Origin: Halomonas denitrificans
GTDB taxonomy: Bacteria > Pseudomonadota > Gammaproteobacteria > Xanthomonadales > Wenzhouxiangellaceae
DNA: 64,000 bases
Assembly: GCA_019800895.1 (NCBI GenBank)
Contig: JAHVKF010000003.1
Location: 682,001-746,000, forward strand
Direction of reading: 5' to 3'
How positions within the stretch are numbered: position 1 is the stretch's first letter; the number at the start of each line of letters is the position of its first letter. The notes under the pieces are model-generated. The model saw nothing but the letters and a program-made list of their open reading frames with translations. It searched no databases and was not told where the DNA came from. Shown piece by piece: positions 1 to 7,894 of this stretch. Both the position numbers and the translations under genes were made by a program.

Positions 1-1992
1 GCCGGCACGATCCGCTACATCACCAACAAGCCGCAGCTGGGCCTGTTCGACGCCGGGTTCACGGGCGAGGCCTCGTTCACCAAGGACGGTGAATTCAACA
101 GTTCCGGCGAGGGCTTCTTCAACCTGCCGATCGGCAATTCGACCGCCGCTCGAATCGCGTTCTACAACGTCAACCTCGGCGGCTACATCGACAACGTGCT
201 CGGCGAGTTCACGCTGGATCCGGAGATCAACCCGGAATCCGCGGTCGATCTCGGTCCGGACGCGACCTACCAGACGGTCAACAACGCGGACCTGGTCGAG
301 GAGAATTTCAACGACAGCTACTACAAGGGCCTGCGCGCCGGGCTGTTCCACGAGTTCAACTCGGACTGGAACCTGCTGGTCCAGAACACCTACCAGGAGC
401 TGGGCGCCGACGGGGTGTTCGACTACGACCCCGAGGTCGGTGATCTCGAGGTCTCGCGTTTCTTCCCCGATGAACTCAAGGACGAGTTCAACCAGACCAC
501 CTGGACCCTCGAAGGCCGCCTCGGCGCGCTGAACATGGTCTACACGGGCGGCTACCTCGATCGCGAGGTCAACCAGTCGGTCGATTACACCGGCTACAAC
601 AACGCCGGCGCGTTCATCGCCTACTACACCTGCACCTACGACAACCCGGATTACATCGTCAACTACGACATCGATCCGCGCTTCATCACGGAGAACCGCG
701 AGTGCCTGGACCCGACCAAGGGCACCAAGATCCTCCAGGAGCACGAGCGCTTCACGCAGGAGTTCCGGATCTCCACGCCGGCCGAGAACCGCTGGCGTTT
801 TGTCGGCGGGGTGTACTACGACGACTTCCAGATCGATACGCAGGACGATTACTTCTACCTGGCCACGCCGGACCTCGGCTTCGCGCCGAACGCGCCGATC
901 TCCGACGCCTTCCAGGTCAATCCCGAGACCCGTCCGGCCGGGGTGGCGTTCTTCAACGACATCCGTCGGACCGAGGAACAGCTGGCCTTCTTCGGCGAGT
1001 TCAGCTACGAGTTGATCCCGGACACGCTGCAGGCCACGATCGGGGCCCGCGCCTACGAGATCGAGTCGGACTTCAAGGGCTCGTCGAACTTCGCCAACGG
1101 CATCTTCTCCGGGTCCGTCGACCTCGACAGCGGGCGTGACTACGACGTCGACGGTGGTCACACGCCGGAGCCGCTGGAGCAGGACGACGTGATCACCAAG
1201 CTGAACGTGTCGTGGACCCCCGACGCCAACACGATGCTGTACTTCACCCGCTCGGAAGGGTTCCGCCCCGGCGGCTGGAACCGCGGCGGCGGCATCCCGT
1301 CGGTCAATCCGGACTTCCCGACCGTCAGCGCGACCTACGACACCGATGACGTGACCAACTGGGAACTGGGTTGGAAGACACTGCTGTTCGGCAACTCCTT
1401 CCGCTTCAACGGTGCCGCGTACTTCATCGAGTGGGAGAACATGCAGGTCTCGCGCTTCGACCCGCAGAACGTGTCGATCCTGACCTTCATCGAGAACTCG
1501 GCCGATTCCGAGATCTTCGGTATCGAGACCGACTTCGCGTGGCGAGCGACGCCGAACTTCACCCTCTATGGTGCGGTGTCCTACAACGACACCGAGCTGA
1601 CCGACGTCGACGCCCAGGTCATCGAGCTCGCGCCGATTGGCAGCCAGCTGCCGCTGGTGCCCGAGCTGCAGGCCAGCCTGCGCGGACGCTACGAGCAGTC
1701 GATGGACTGGGAGTGGGCCGACTACGGCTTCGTCCAGGTCTCCGGCAAGTACTCGGGCAAGTCGTACAGCTCGCTGGTCGCCGAGGAGCGTCGCGAGCAG
1801 GATGCCTACGCGATCTTCAACGCGGCGGCGGGCATCTCGCGCGGAAGCTGGACGGCGGAGCTGTTCGTCGAGAACCTGTTCGACGAGCGTGCCGAGCTGT
1901 TCATCAACACGCAGGACGACATCCCGCGGATCACGACCAACCGACCGATGACCGCGGGCATCCGCCTGACCTACCGGTTCCTGCCGCTGTAA
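1..1992 (+). CDS. TonB-dependent outer-membrane receptor, 5' end outside window
   Basis: The open frame runs from the first base to a TAA at 1990-1992, so only the C-terminal 663 codons are present and the start, signal peptide and most of the plug lie upstream. The visible N-terminus (AGTIRYITNKP) is typical of the end of a TonB receptor plug domain. The rest is rich in aromatic residues, Asn/Asp and alternating strands, as expected for a 22-stranded outer-membrane beta-barrel, and it ends in LTYRFLPL, close to the aromatic C-terminal signature of barrels. The family imports siderophores, cobalamin, glycans or other large substrates using TonB-ExbBD energy. The substrate cannot be read from this part. 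The next gene follows after 46 bases and has its own promoter-like sequence. Confidence 0.9.
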   Translation, partial: AGTIRYITNKPQLGLFDAGFTGEASFTKDGEFNSSGEGFFNLPIGNSTAARIAFYNVNLGGYIDNVLGEFTLDPEINPESAVDLGPDATYQTVNNADLVEENFNDSYYKGLRAGLFHEFNSDWNLLVQNTYQELGADGVFDYDPEVGDLEVSRFFPDELKDEFNQTTWTLEGRLGALNMVYTGGYLDREVNQSVDYTGYNNAGAFIAYYTCTYDNPDYIVNYDIDPRFITENRECLDPTKGTKILQEHERFTQEFRISTPAENRWRFVGGVYYDDFQIDTQDDYFYLATPDLGFAPNAPISDAFQVNPETRPAGVAFFNDIRRTEEQLAFFGEFSYELIPDTLQATIGARAYEIESDFKGSSNFANGIFSGSVDLDSGRDYDVDGGHTPEPLEQDDVITKLNVSWTPDANTMLYFTRSEGFRPGGWNRGGGIPSVNPDFPTVSATYDTDDVTNWELGWKTLLFGNSFRFNGAAYFIEWENMQVSRFDPQNVSILTFIENSADSEIFGIETDFAWRATPNFTLYGAVSYNDTELTDVDAQVIELAPIGSQLPLVPELQASLRGRYEQSMDWEWADYGFVQVSGKYSGKSYSSLVAEERREQDAYAIFNAAAGISRGSWTAELFVENLFDERAELFINTQDDIPRITTNRPMTAGIRLTYRFLPL

Positions 1993-2026
1993 TCCCTGCG
2001 GCGACGGAACCGCCGGGCGGGCCGGG

Positions 2027-2032
2027 TACAAT
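2027..2032 (+). promoter_or_regulatory. -10-like TACAAT six bases before an ATG
   Basis: TACAAT lies in a GC-rich stretch and ends six bases before the ATG at 2039. Transcription starting at the usual distance would begin at or within a base or two of the start codon, giving a leaderless mRNA. No Shine-Dalgarno sequence is seen before this ATG. No good -35 box is visible, so the call is tentative. Confidence 0.35.
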
Positions 2033-2038
2033 GCTTCG

Positions 2039-4060
2039 ATGGGTTCCATCGATGCTGCCGAGTCCCCGGCTCGCCCGGATTCTTCGTTGAAACAGGCCGA
2101 GGCGCTGCTCAAGCAGCAGCGCTTCGGCGACGCCCTCGCGAGCGTCCAGGCCTTTCTGGACACGACCCCGGACCATCCCCGGGGGCTCTTCCTTTCCGCC
2201 GTCAGCCTGCGTTATCTCGAGCGCTACGACGAAGCGCTGGCCACCCTGCATCGGCTGGTTCGCGTCGCGCCGGACTACGGGCGCGCGTGGCAGGAGATCG
2301 GCCATGTCCACCGGGCGCGCGGAAAGCTCGACCCGGCCTGCGAGGCCTACGGCCGCGCGACCGAGTTGAATCCCGGCCTTCCCGCGGCCTGGCGCTGCCT
2401 GGCCGAGCTGCGGCACCGGGCCGGCGACGCGGAAGGCGCGCGCGTGGCGGGCGCCAACTTCAAGCGGCTGACCGAGCTGCCGCCCGAATTGGTCACGGTG
2501 ACCAGCCAGCTGCACGAAGGCCAGATCTACAAGGCCGAGAAGCTCTGTCGATATTTCCTCCAGAAGCACCCGCACCATCCCGAGGCGATGCGCCTGCTGG
2601 CCGCGATCGGCGTCCAGCTGCACATCTACGACGACGCGGAATTCCTGCTCGAGAGCGTCCTCGAACTGGAGCCGGGCTTCGACCTGGCGCGGATGGATTA
2701 CGTCAAGGTGCTGCACAAGCGGCAGAAGTTCGCCGAGGCCTGGGAGGCCGCGGCGGAGCTGCGCCGCCGGATGCCCGGCAACCTGGCCGCCGAACTGGCC
2801 TACGCCAACCAGTGCTCGGCGATCGGCCGCTACGACGAAGCCATGGAGGTGCTCGATCCGCTGGTCGAGATCTCGCCGCAGCCGTGGAACGTCCACATGC
2901 TCCGCGGTCACGCGCTGAAGACCATCGGTGAGCACGAGGCGGCGATCGAGGCGTACCGGGAAGCCTGCCGGGGCCGGCCCGCCTTCGGCGACGCGTGGTG
3001 GTCGCTGGCCAACATGAAGACCTTCCGCTTCGACGACGCAGAGGTCGAGCGCATGCGCGAGGTGCTCGACGCCGGCGGCCTGGCGCCGATCGACGAGATC
3101 CACCTGCGCTTCGCGCTCGGCAAGGCCCTGGAGGATCGCGAGCGGTGGGGAGCGTCCTTCGAGCAGTACGCGCGCGGGAACGCGATCAAGCGCGGTCAGA
3201 TCGACTACAGCGCCGATCGGATGCGCGAGGACTTCGATCGCCAGATGGAGTTCTTTTCCGCCGAGCGCGCCGAGCAGCTGCTGGAGGGCGGGCACGATGC
3301 GCCTGATCCGATCTTCGTGGTCGGCCTGCCGCGCGCCGGTTCCACGCTGGTCGAGCAGATCCTGGCCTCGCATCCGGCGATCGACGGCACCCTGGAGCTG
3401 CCGAACGTTCTCGCCCTGGCCCACCGGCTGGACGGTCGCCGTCGCCGGGGCGATGCCCATCGCTACCCGGGCGTGCTGGCCGAGATGCGCCCGGAGGAGC
3501 GGGCCGAGCTCGGCCGGAAGTTCATCGAGGAGACGCGGATCCATCGCCAGGGCGCGCCGCTGTTCATCGACAAGATGCCGAACAACTTCCGGCACCTGGG
3601 CCTGATCTTTTCCATCCTGCCGAACGCCCGGGTGATCGACGCTCGCCGCTCGCCGATGGGCTGCTGCTTCTCCGGCTTCAAGCAGCTGTTCGCCGAGGGC
3701 CAGGAATTTTCCTACAGCCTGGAGGACATCGGGCGCTACTATCGCGACTACGTCGACCTGATGGCGCACTGGAACGGGGTCTATCCGGGTCGCGTTCTCC
3801 AGGTCGACTACGAAGCGGTCGTCGACGACCTGGAAGGCCAGGTCCGGCGCATGCTCGACTACCTGGAGCTGCCCTTCAACGAGGCCTGCGTGGAGTTCCA
3901 CCGAACGCGGCGCTCGGTGCGGACCGCCAGTTCCGAGCAGGTCCGCCAGCCGATCTACCGCGCCGGGGTGGAGCAGTGGAAGCACTTCGAGCCCTGGCTC
4001 GATCCGCTGAAGGCCGCGCTGGGACCGGAACTGGCGCCGACCGAGAGCACGACCGAATGA
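2039..4060 (+). CDS. TPR-repeat sulfotransferase family protein
   Basis: This 673-residue protein has two parts. Residues about 15-400 are tetratricopeptide repeats, visible as repeated A-x-x-x-Y/F-x-x-A-x-x-x-L patterns. Residues about 420-660 form a PAPS-dependent sulfotransferase domain. The 5'-phosphosulfate-binding loop is GLPRAGSTL at residues 429-437, followed by VEQILASHP, and FIDKMPNNF lies further on. The family transfers sulfonate from PAPS to an acceptor; here the TPR half probably binds the acceptor or a partner protein. No signal peptide is seen, so it is likely cytoplasmic. The ATG was chosen because no earlier start exists in frame; it lacks an SD and sits six bases after a -10-like box. 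The acceptor is unknown: protein tyrosine, lipid and glycan are all possible. Confidence 0.85.
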   Translation: MGSIDAAESPARPDSSLKQAEALLKQQRFGDALASVQAFLDTTPDHPRGLFLSAVSLRYLERYDEALATLHRLVRVAPDYGRAWQEIGHVHRARGKLDPACEAYGRATELNPGLPAAWRCLAELRHRAGDAEGARVAGANFKRLTELPPELVTVTSQLHEGQIYKAEKLCRYFLQKHPHHPEAMRLLAAIGVQLHIYDDAEFLLESVLELEPGFDLARMDYVKVLHKRQKFAEAWEAAAELRRRMPGNLAAELAYANQCSAIGRYDEAMEVLDPLVEISPQPWNVHMLRGHALKTIGEHEAAIEAYREACRGRPAFGDAWWSLANMKTFRFDDAEVERMREVLDAGGLAPIDEIHLRFALGKALEDRERWGASFEQYARGNAIKRGQIDYSADRMREDFDRQMEFFSAERAEQLLEGGHDAPDPIFVVGLPRAGSTLVEQILASHPAIDGTLELPNVLALAHRLDGRRRRGDAHRYPGVLAEMRPEERAELGRKFIEETRIHRQGAPLFIDKMPNNFRHLGLIFSILPNARVIDARRSPMGCCFSGFKQLFAEGQEFSYSLEDIGRYYRDYVDLMAHWNGVYPGRVLQVDYEAVVDDLEGQVRRMLDYLELPFNEACVEFHRTRRSVRTASSEQVRQPIYRAGVEQWKHFEPWLDPLKAALGPELAPTESTTE

Positions 4061-4102
4061 CCCTCCCGAATCACGATTTCGCAACCGGAGACTGACGCCG
4101 CG

Positions 4103-4879
4103 ATGGAATCCAAGGAACAGATCGTCCAGAACTGGCTGCCTCGCTACACCGGCACCCCGATCGAGGACTTTGGCAAGCACATCCTGCTGACCAACTTCGA
4201 CAACTACGTCGAGAAGTTCGCCGAGAAGCTCGGCGCCGAGGTCAGGGGGCGCGACAAGGCGATGCGCACTGCCACGGCCGAGGGCCTGACGATCATCAAC
4301 TTCGGCATGGGCAGCGCCAACGCCGCGACCATCATGGACCTGCTCGGTGCCGTCTCGCCGAAAGCCGTGCTGTTCCTCGGCAAGTGCGGAGGCCTGAAGA
4401 AGAAGAACAAGCTCGGCGACCTGATCCTGCCGATCGCCGCGATCCGCGGCGAGGGCACCTCGAACGACTACTTTCCGCCCGAAGTCCCCTCGCTGCCGGC
4501 CTTCAAGCTGCAGCGCGCGGTCTCGTCGACGATCCGCGATCACGAGCGCGATTACTGGACCGGCACCGTCTACACCACGAACCGCCGGGTCTGGGAGCAC
4601 GACCGGAAATTCAAGAAATACCTGCGTCGGACACGCTGCATGGCCATCGACATGGAAACCGCGACGATCTTCGTCACGGGCTTCGCCAACCGCATCCCCA
4701 CCGGCGCGCTGCTTCTGGTCTCGGACCAGCCGATGGTGCCCGAAGGCGTCAAGACCGACGCCAGCGACCGCGCGATCACCGAGCAGTACGTCGATGCCCA
4801 GATCGAGATCGGCATCGACGCGCTGCGCGAGATCCGCGACGAGGGCCAGTCGGTTCGGCATCTGAAGTTCGACGAGTAG
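4103..4879 (+). CDS. amn: AMP nucleosidase, short form
   Basis: The product (258 residues) belongs to the nucleoside phosphorylase-like superfamily and matches AMP nucleosidase, which splits AMP into adenine and ribose 5-phosphate in purine salvage and control of adenylate levels. Supporting segments are FGMGSANAA (residues 67-75), GKCGG (93-97), AIDMETATIF (181-190), the usual purine/ribose-binding Met-Glu region, and SDQP (207-210). It is about half the length of the E. coli enzyme because it lacks the N-terminal regulatory domain; short forms of this kind are known from Bacteroidetes. It begins 42 bases after the sulfotransferase gene, with CGGAGACTG before the ATG giving a good ribosome site, and could be cotranscribed with it. 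A different nucleosidase specificity cannot be excluded from sequence alone. Confidence 0.8.
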   Translation: MESKEQIVQNWLPRYTGTPIEDFGKHILLTNFDNYVEKFAEKLGAEVRGRDKAMRTATAEGLTIINFGMGSANAATIMDLLGAVSPKAVLFLGKCGGLKKKNKLGDLILPIAAIRGEGTSNDYFPPEVPSLPAFKLQRAVSSTIRDHERDYWTGTVYTTNRRVWEHDRKFKKYLRRTRCMAIDMETATIFVTGFANRIPTGALLLVSDQPMVPEGVKTDASDRAITEQYVDAQIEIGIDALREIRDEGQSVRHLKFDE

Positions 4880-5057
4880 GGTGGTTTTCGGGGTACGTGG
4901 TTGTCGGTGACGCGGTGCCGACCGAGGCTGTCGGGCTCCGTCCCTCCGTTCGGTAGGCGAATCCCGTGAGGCGATGCGCTATTGGTTCCGCTTTTTGATC
5001 GAGAACCAAAACCAACCCCGAACTGCATTTCGCCCCGCGCTTCGCGCTTGCGGGCGA

Positions 5058-5087
5058 CCTTCTTTTGTCAGGCGCGACAAAAGAAGG
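5058..5087. repeat. perfect 12-bp inverted repeat (hairpin)
   Basis: CCTTCTTTTGTC at 5058-5069 is exactly complementary to GACAAAAGAAGG at 5076-5087, with a 6-base loop. A/T-rich runs in both arms make it stand out from the GC-rich surroundings. It could act as a terminator for the plus-strand amn gene about 180 bases upstream, or be part of a dispersed palindromic repeat. Confidence 0.7.
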
Positions 5088-5424
5088 CAAAAGCGCTCTC
5101 GAAAAGCGGGTCGTATCGAGGGGCGAGTTTTCCTGGATGCGCCGTGGCGACGATACTCGCTGGTCGGCCTCGGGAGAGGAAAGGCTGTTGGTCGCAACCT
5201 CCTGGATTACCCACGGTGGGCGCCGTGAGGGAAGCGCTCCGGTCGGGCACCGATCTCGAAGCGTTCCGTCCGACGAGCGGATCGGGCTTCGATTCCTCTC
5301 CCGGTAGCCAACGACTGGCGCTCGACAGCATCTCGTGTCTCGGCGCACAAAGCGATTTTCTGCGCCACAGCGCGGCCTGACGGGCAACCCCGCGCTCCTC
5401 GCACCGCTTGTACAAGCGCCTTTG

Positions 5425-5454
5425 GGTACTTTTGAGGCGATTGTCAAGAGTACC
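5425..5454. repeat. 11-bp inverted repeat with one wobble pair
   Basis: GGTACTTTTGA (5425-5435) pairs with TCAAGAGTACC (5444-5454) around an 8-base loop; the only imperfection is one T-G pair. It is followed by CTCGCCAGCAAGCGGGCGAAG. It resembles the hairpin at 5058 in size and setting, suggesting both belong to one repeat unit. Confidence 0.6.
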
Positions 5455-5584
5455 TCGCCAGCAAGCGGGCGAAGCCCGCGTGGCGAAACGCTTTTTTGAT
5501 TCGGCGGTACGAGAGGCCAGCCTGGCCTCGGTACGCCAGCCGCGCGGCCGGCGCCACGCCCCCACGATCGAACAGCCACTGACC

Positions 5585-5617
5585 GAAAAGAAAGAAGCCC
5601 GGCACACGGCCGGGCTT
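5585..5617 (-). terminator. rho-independent terminator of the CsgG-like gene pair
   Basis: AAGCCCGGC (5595-5603) and GCCGGGCTT (5609-5617) form a 9-bp stem with a 5-base loop. Read on the minus strand the stem is followed by TCTTTCTTTTC, a U-rich tail. It lies 40 bases after the stop codon of the leftward gene at 5657. Confidence 0.8.
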
Positions 5618-5656
5618 CGATCGTCGAGCTGAGCGCGCGTTATCGCGCGCAGGGAA

Positions 5657-6679
5657 TCATTGCACTTCGAGTACGAACTGCTCCGAGACCCAGCCTTCCT
5701 GGCCGTCGGCGGTGCGGATGTTCACCCAGCCGCTCGCCCGACCGAGCACGTCGACCATGTCGCCGGAGGCCAGCGAGAACACGACCGGGTTGCTCGTGCC
5801 CGGGCCCTGGCGGACGTTCAGCGAGCTGGCGGTGATGACCACCCGCTCCCCGGTCGAAGCAGAAGCGCCGGACGACGACCCGCCGCTGCCGACGACGTTG
5901 CCGTACTGGTCGTAGCGCATCATCGCCGGCGGCGTGACGGAGATGACGTAGTTCACGGCCTCGCCGATCACCTGGCGGAGCGCTTTCTCGCGCGGCGTGT
6001 TCTTCCAGGAGGAGAGCGAGCCTCCGAGCGCATAACTGCCGGTGTAGCCGGCCAGGGCGCCGCCCATGTTGAAGTCGCGGGCCTCGCCCTCGACGCTGGT
6101 CGCGGCCAGCACGCGGCTGGTCCTGGCGTCGACGACGCGAAGATCGATGGCCATGTGGGCCGAGCGCGACCCGCCGGCCAGCGCACCGAGCACCCGGCCG
6201 ACGTTGCCGCCGCCGATCCGGCCCTGGGTGCCGCCGGAATCGGCCGCGAATTCCGTCACTGCTGCAACGACCAGCAGCTCGGCGCCCTCGATCTCGCCAA
6301 TCGCTGCCGCCGTGTCGCCGCGGACCCGTCCCGAAGCGCCGAGGTCCTGTTCGCTGAGCACGTCGTCGATCGCTTCGCGCTCGAGGACGATGAAGCGCCC
6401 CGAGTTGACCAGCGCGGTGGTCAGCATGTCCGCCATGCCGTCGCCGATCGACGGGCTGTACCAGTTGTAGGAATCGGCGGTCTTGTTCTCGAAGCGCGCA
6501 ACGGCGATTCGCGCCTTCGGTCCGTTGTAGGCCTCGGCCTGGACGTCGGCCATGTTGGTGCCCGAGCTTTCGCGGACATTGGTGGTCGTGCCGGCGGTCG
6601 GGCAGCCGGTGAGCACCAGCGCGGCGAGCGCACCGGCGAGTGTCGTTCGGAGAATGCTGTTGCGAGCGAATGTCTTCAT
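5657..6679 (-). CDS. CsgG-like lipoprotein with C-terminal SH3 domain
   Basis: The product has 340 residues. Its N-terminus is a lipoprotein signal (hydrophobic run, then LTGC with the lipidated Cys near residue 26), so it should be anchored to a membrane, probably the outer one. Residues about 50-245 match the CsgG/HfaB fold: KARIAVARFENKT, GDGMADMLTTAL and FIVLEREAIDDVL are typical. Residues about 275-340 form a bacterial SH3-like domain (LNVRQGPG ... WVNIRTADGQEGWV). Known CsgG proteins form the curli export pore, but other members have different or unknown roles and no curli genes are nearby. It is the second gene of a tandem pair with a close paralogue ending 60 bases upstream, and a terminator follows it. 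Function is not established. Confidence 0.75.
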   Translation of the reverse strand: MKTFARNSILRTTLAGALAALVLTGCPTAGTTTNVRESSGTNMADVQAEAYNGPKARIAVARFENKTADSYNWYSPSIGDGMADMLTTALVNSGRFIVLEREAIDDVLSEQDLGASGRVRGDTAAAIGEIEGAELLVVAAVTEFAADSGGTQGRIGGGNVGRVLGALAGGSRSAHMAIDLRVVDARTSRVLAATSVEGEARDFNMGGALAGYTGSYALGGSLSSWKNTPREKALRQVIGEAVNYVISVTPPAMMRYDQYGNVVGSGGSSSGASASTGERVVITASSLNVRQGPGTSNPVVFSLASGDMVDVLGRASGWVNIRTADGQEGWVSEQFVLEVQ

Positions 6680-6739
6680 TTCGATTCCCTCCCTGGAACC
6701 TCGGTGGTCGATTGAACGGATCGGGTGCTGCGTTCCGGT

Positions 6740-7768
6740 CTACTGGACGTCCAGCGTTCCGTCGGCGGATACCCAGCCGGTGCGGCCCTGGTCGTCGCGG
6801 ACCTGGATCCATGCGCCTGCGCGCACGGCGGCCTCGACGATGGCCCCGGAGCTGAGCGTGAACACGACCGGGCTGCTCGGGTTCGGGCCCTGGTGGGCAT
6901 CGAGCGAGCCGGCGGTTACGACGACCCGGTCGCCGCCGGACGACGCCGAGGCGGAGCCGCCGCTGCTTGTTGGTTGACCGCCGGGCTGCCCGCTGGGCTG
7001 GCCGTTGGCGCCGTAGCGCATCATCTGCGGCGGCGTCACGGAAATCACGTAGTCGACGGCGCCTTCGATCACGGCGCGCAGCGCCTTCTCGCGCGGGGTG
7101 TTCCTCCAGCCCGAAAGCGAGCCGCCCAGTGCATAGCTGCCGGTGTAGCCGCCCAGCGCACCGCCGAGATTGAAGTCCTTGGCTTCGCCTTCGACGCTGG
7201 TGGCGGCCAGCACGCGGCTCGTCGTGGCGTCGACGACGCGAAGGTCGATGGCCATGTGCGCCGAGCGGGAGCCGCCGGCGATCGCGCCGAAGGCACGGCC
7301 GATCCGGCTGCCGCCCAGGCTGCCCGAGGTGCCGCCGCTGTTGCCGTCGAACTCGGTCACGGCAGCGACGATCAGCAGTTCGGCGCCTTCGATCTCGCCG
7401 ATGGCGGCGGCCGTGTCGGAACGCACGCGGCCCGAGGCGCCGAGGTCCTGCTCACCCATCACGTCGTCCAGCGCTTCGCGCTCCAGCACGATGTAGCGAC
7501 CCGAATTGACCAGTGCGGTGGTCAGCATGTCGGCCATGCCGTCGCCGATCGAGGGGCTCCACCAGTTCTGGGAGTCCGCGGTCTTGTTCTCGAAGCGGGC
7601 AACGGCGATCCGTGCTTTCGGTCCGTTGTAGGCGTCGGCCTGGGCGTCGGCGATGCTGCGGTTCGAGCTTTCGCGGACCCGGACCGTGGTGCCCGACTGG
7701 GCGAAGGCTTCGGAGACGGTCGCGAACAGGACGAACGCGACGACGAACGAGGTGATCCACTGTTTCAT
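6740..7768 (-). CDS. CsgG-like secreted protein with C-terminal SH3-like domain (paralogue)
   Basis: This 342-residue protein is a close paralogue of the next gene downstream; long stretches are identical, for example KARIAVARFENKTAD and GASGRVR. The start at 7768 was chosen over an upstream one because GGGAG precedes it and it opens a clean signal peptide (MKQWITSFVVAFVLF ... AFA|Q). Unlike its partner it has no lipobox Cys, so it should be released into the periplasm or remain non-lipidated. A CsgG-type domain covers about residues 25-235, then a Gly/Gln/Pro-rich linker, then an SH3-like domain that has lost the usual NVRxGPG core (it reads DAHQGPN). A promoter-like sequence lies 47-76 bases upstream, so the two genes probably form one operon. 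Confidence 0.72.
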   Translation of the reverse strand: MKQWITSFVVAFVLFATVSEAFAQSGTTVRVRESSNRSIADAQADAYNGPKARIAVARFENKTADSQNWWSPSIGDGMADMLTTALVNSGRYIVLEREALDDVMGEQDLGASGRVRSDTAAAIGEIEGAELLIVAAVTEFDGNSGGTSGSLGGSRIGRAFGAIAGGSRSAHMAIDLRVVDATTSRVLAATSVEGEAKDFNLGGALGGYTGSYALGGSLSGWRNTPREKALRAVIEGAVDYVISVTPPQMMRYGANGQPSGQPGGQPTSSGGSASASSGGDRVVVTAGSLDAHQGPNPSSPVVFTLSSGAIVEAAVRAGAWIQVRDDQGRTGWVSADGTLDVQ

Positions 7769-7814
7769 TGGGGCTCCCGGAAGAATCCGAAATCGTTTGA
7801 AGGCGATGCGCACC

Positions 7815-7844
7815 GTTATAGCCGCAAGCGGCAAGACCGTGCAA
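7815..7844 (-). promoter_or_regulatory. sigma-70-like promoter of the CsgG-like pair
   Basis: On the minus strand TTGCAC (complement of 7839-7844) is followed after 18 bases by TATAAC (complement of 7815-7820). The start codon at 7768 is 46 bases further on. Both boxes are close to consensus in a GC-rich background. Confidence 0.5.
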
Positions 7845-7894
7845 CCTTGGAACGGATTCCGGGCCCCGAACACGCCACCCGAGGCGGCTTGGCC

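Larger units (their letters stand above)
4880..5656. other. 777-bp intergenic stretch with hairpin repeats, no convincing gene
   Basis: Several open frames exist on both strands here, but none has a credible ribosome site or recognisable domain, and they overlap one another. The stretch contains two strong inverted repeats (5058-5087 and 5425-5454) and phrases such as CTTTGGGTACTTTT and GCGAAGCCCGCGTGGCGAAAC. I recall similar phrases in dispersed intergenic repeats of other proteobacterial genomes; that is recollection, not a search result. A terminator for the leftward gene closes the stretch. The most likely reading is a repetitive, non-coding insertion between two convergent genes. Confidence 0.6.

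Noticed and set aside
1931-4861. A 976-codon open frame on the minus strand opposite the sulfotransferase and amn genes.
   Set aside because: It is a high-GC shadow frame: low-complexity composition, no recognisable domain, and both genes on the other strand are clear.
4976-5632. Several frames of 60-180 codons in the 4880-5656 gap considered as small genes.
   Set aside because: They overlap one another on both strands, span the hairpins, and lack ribosome sites and known domains.
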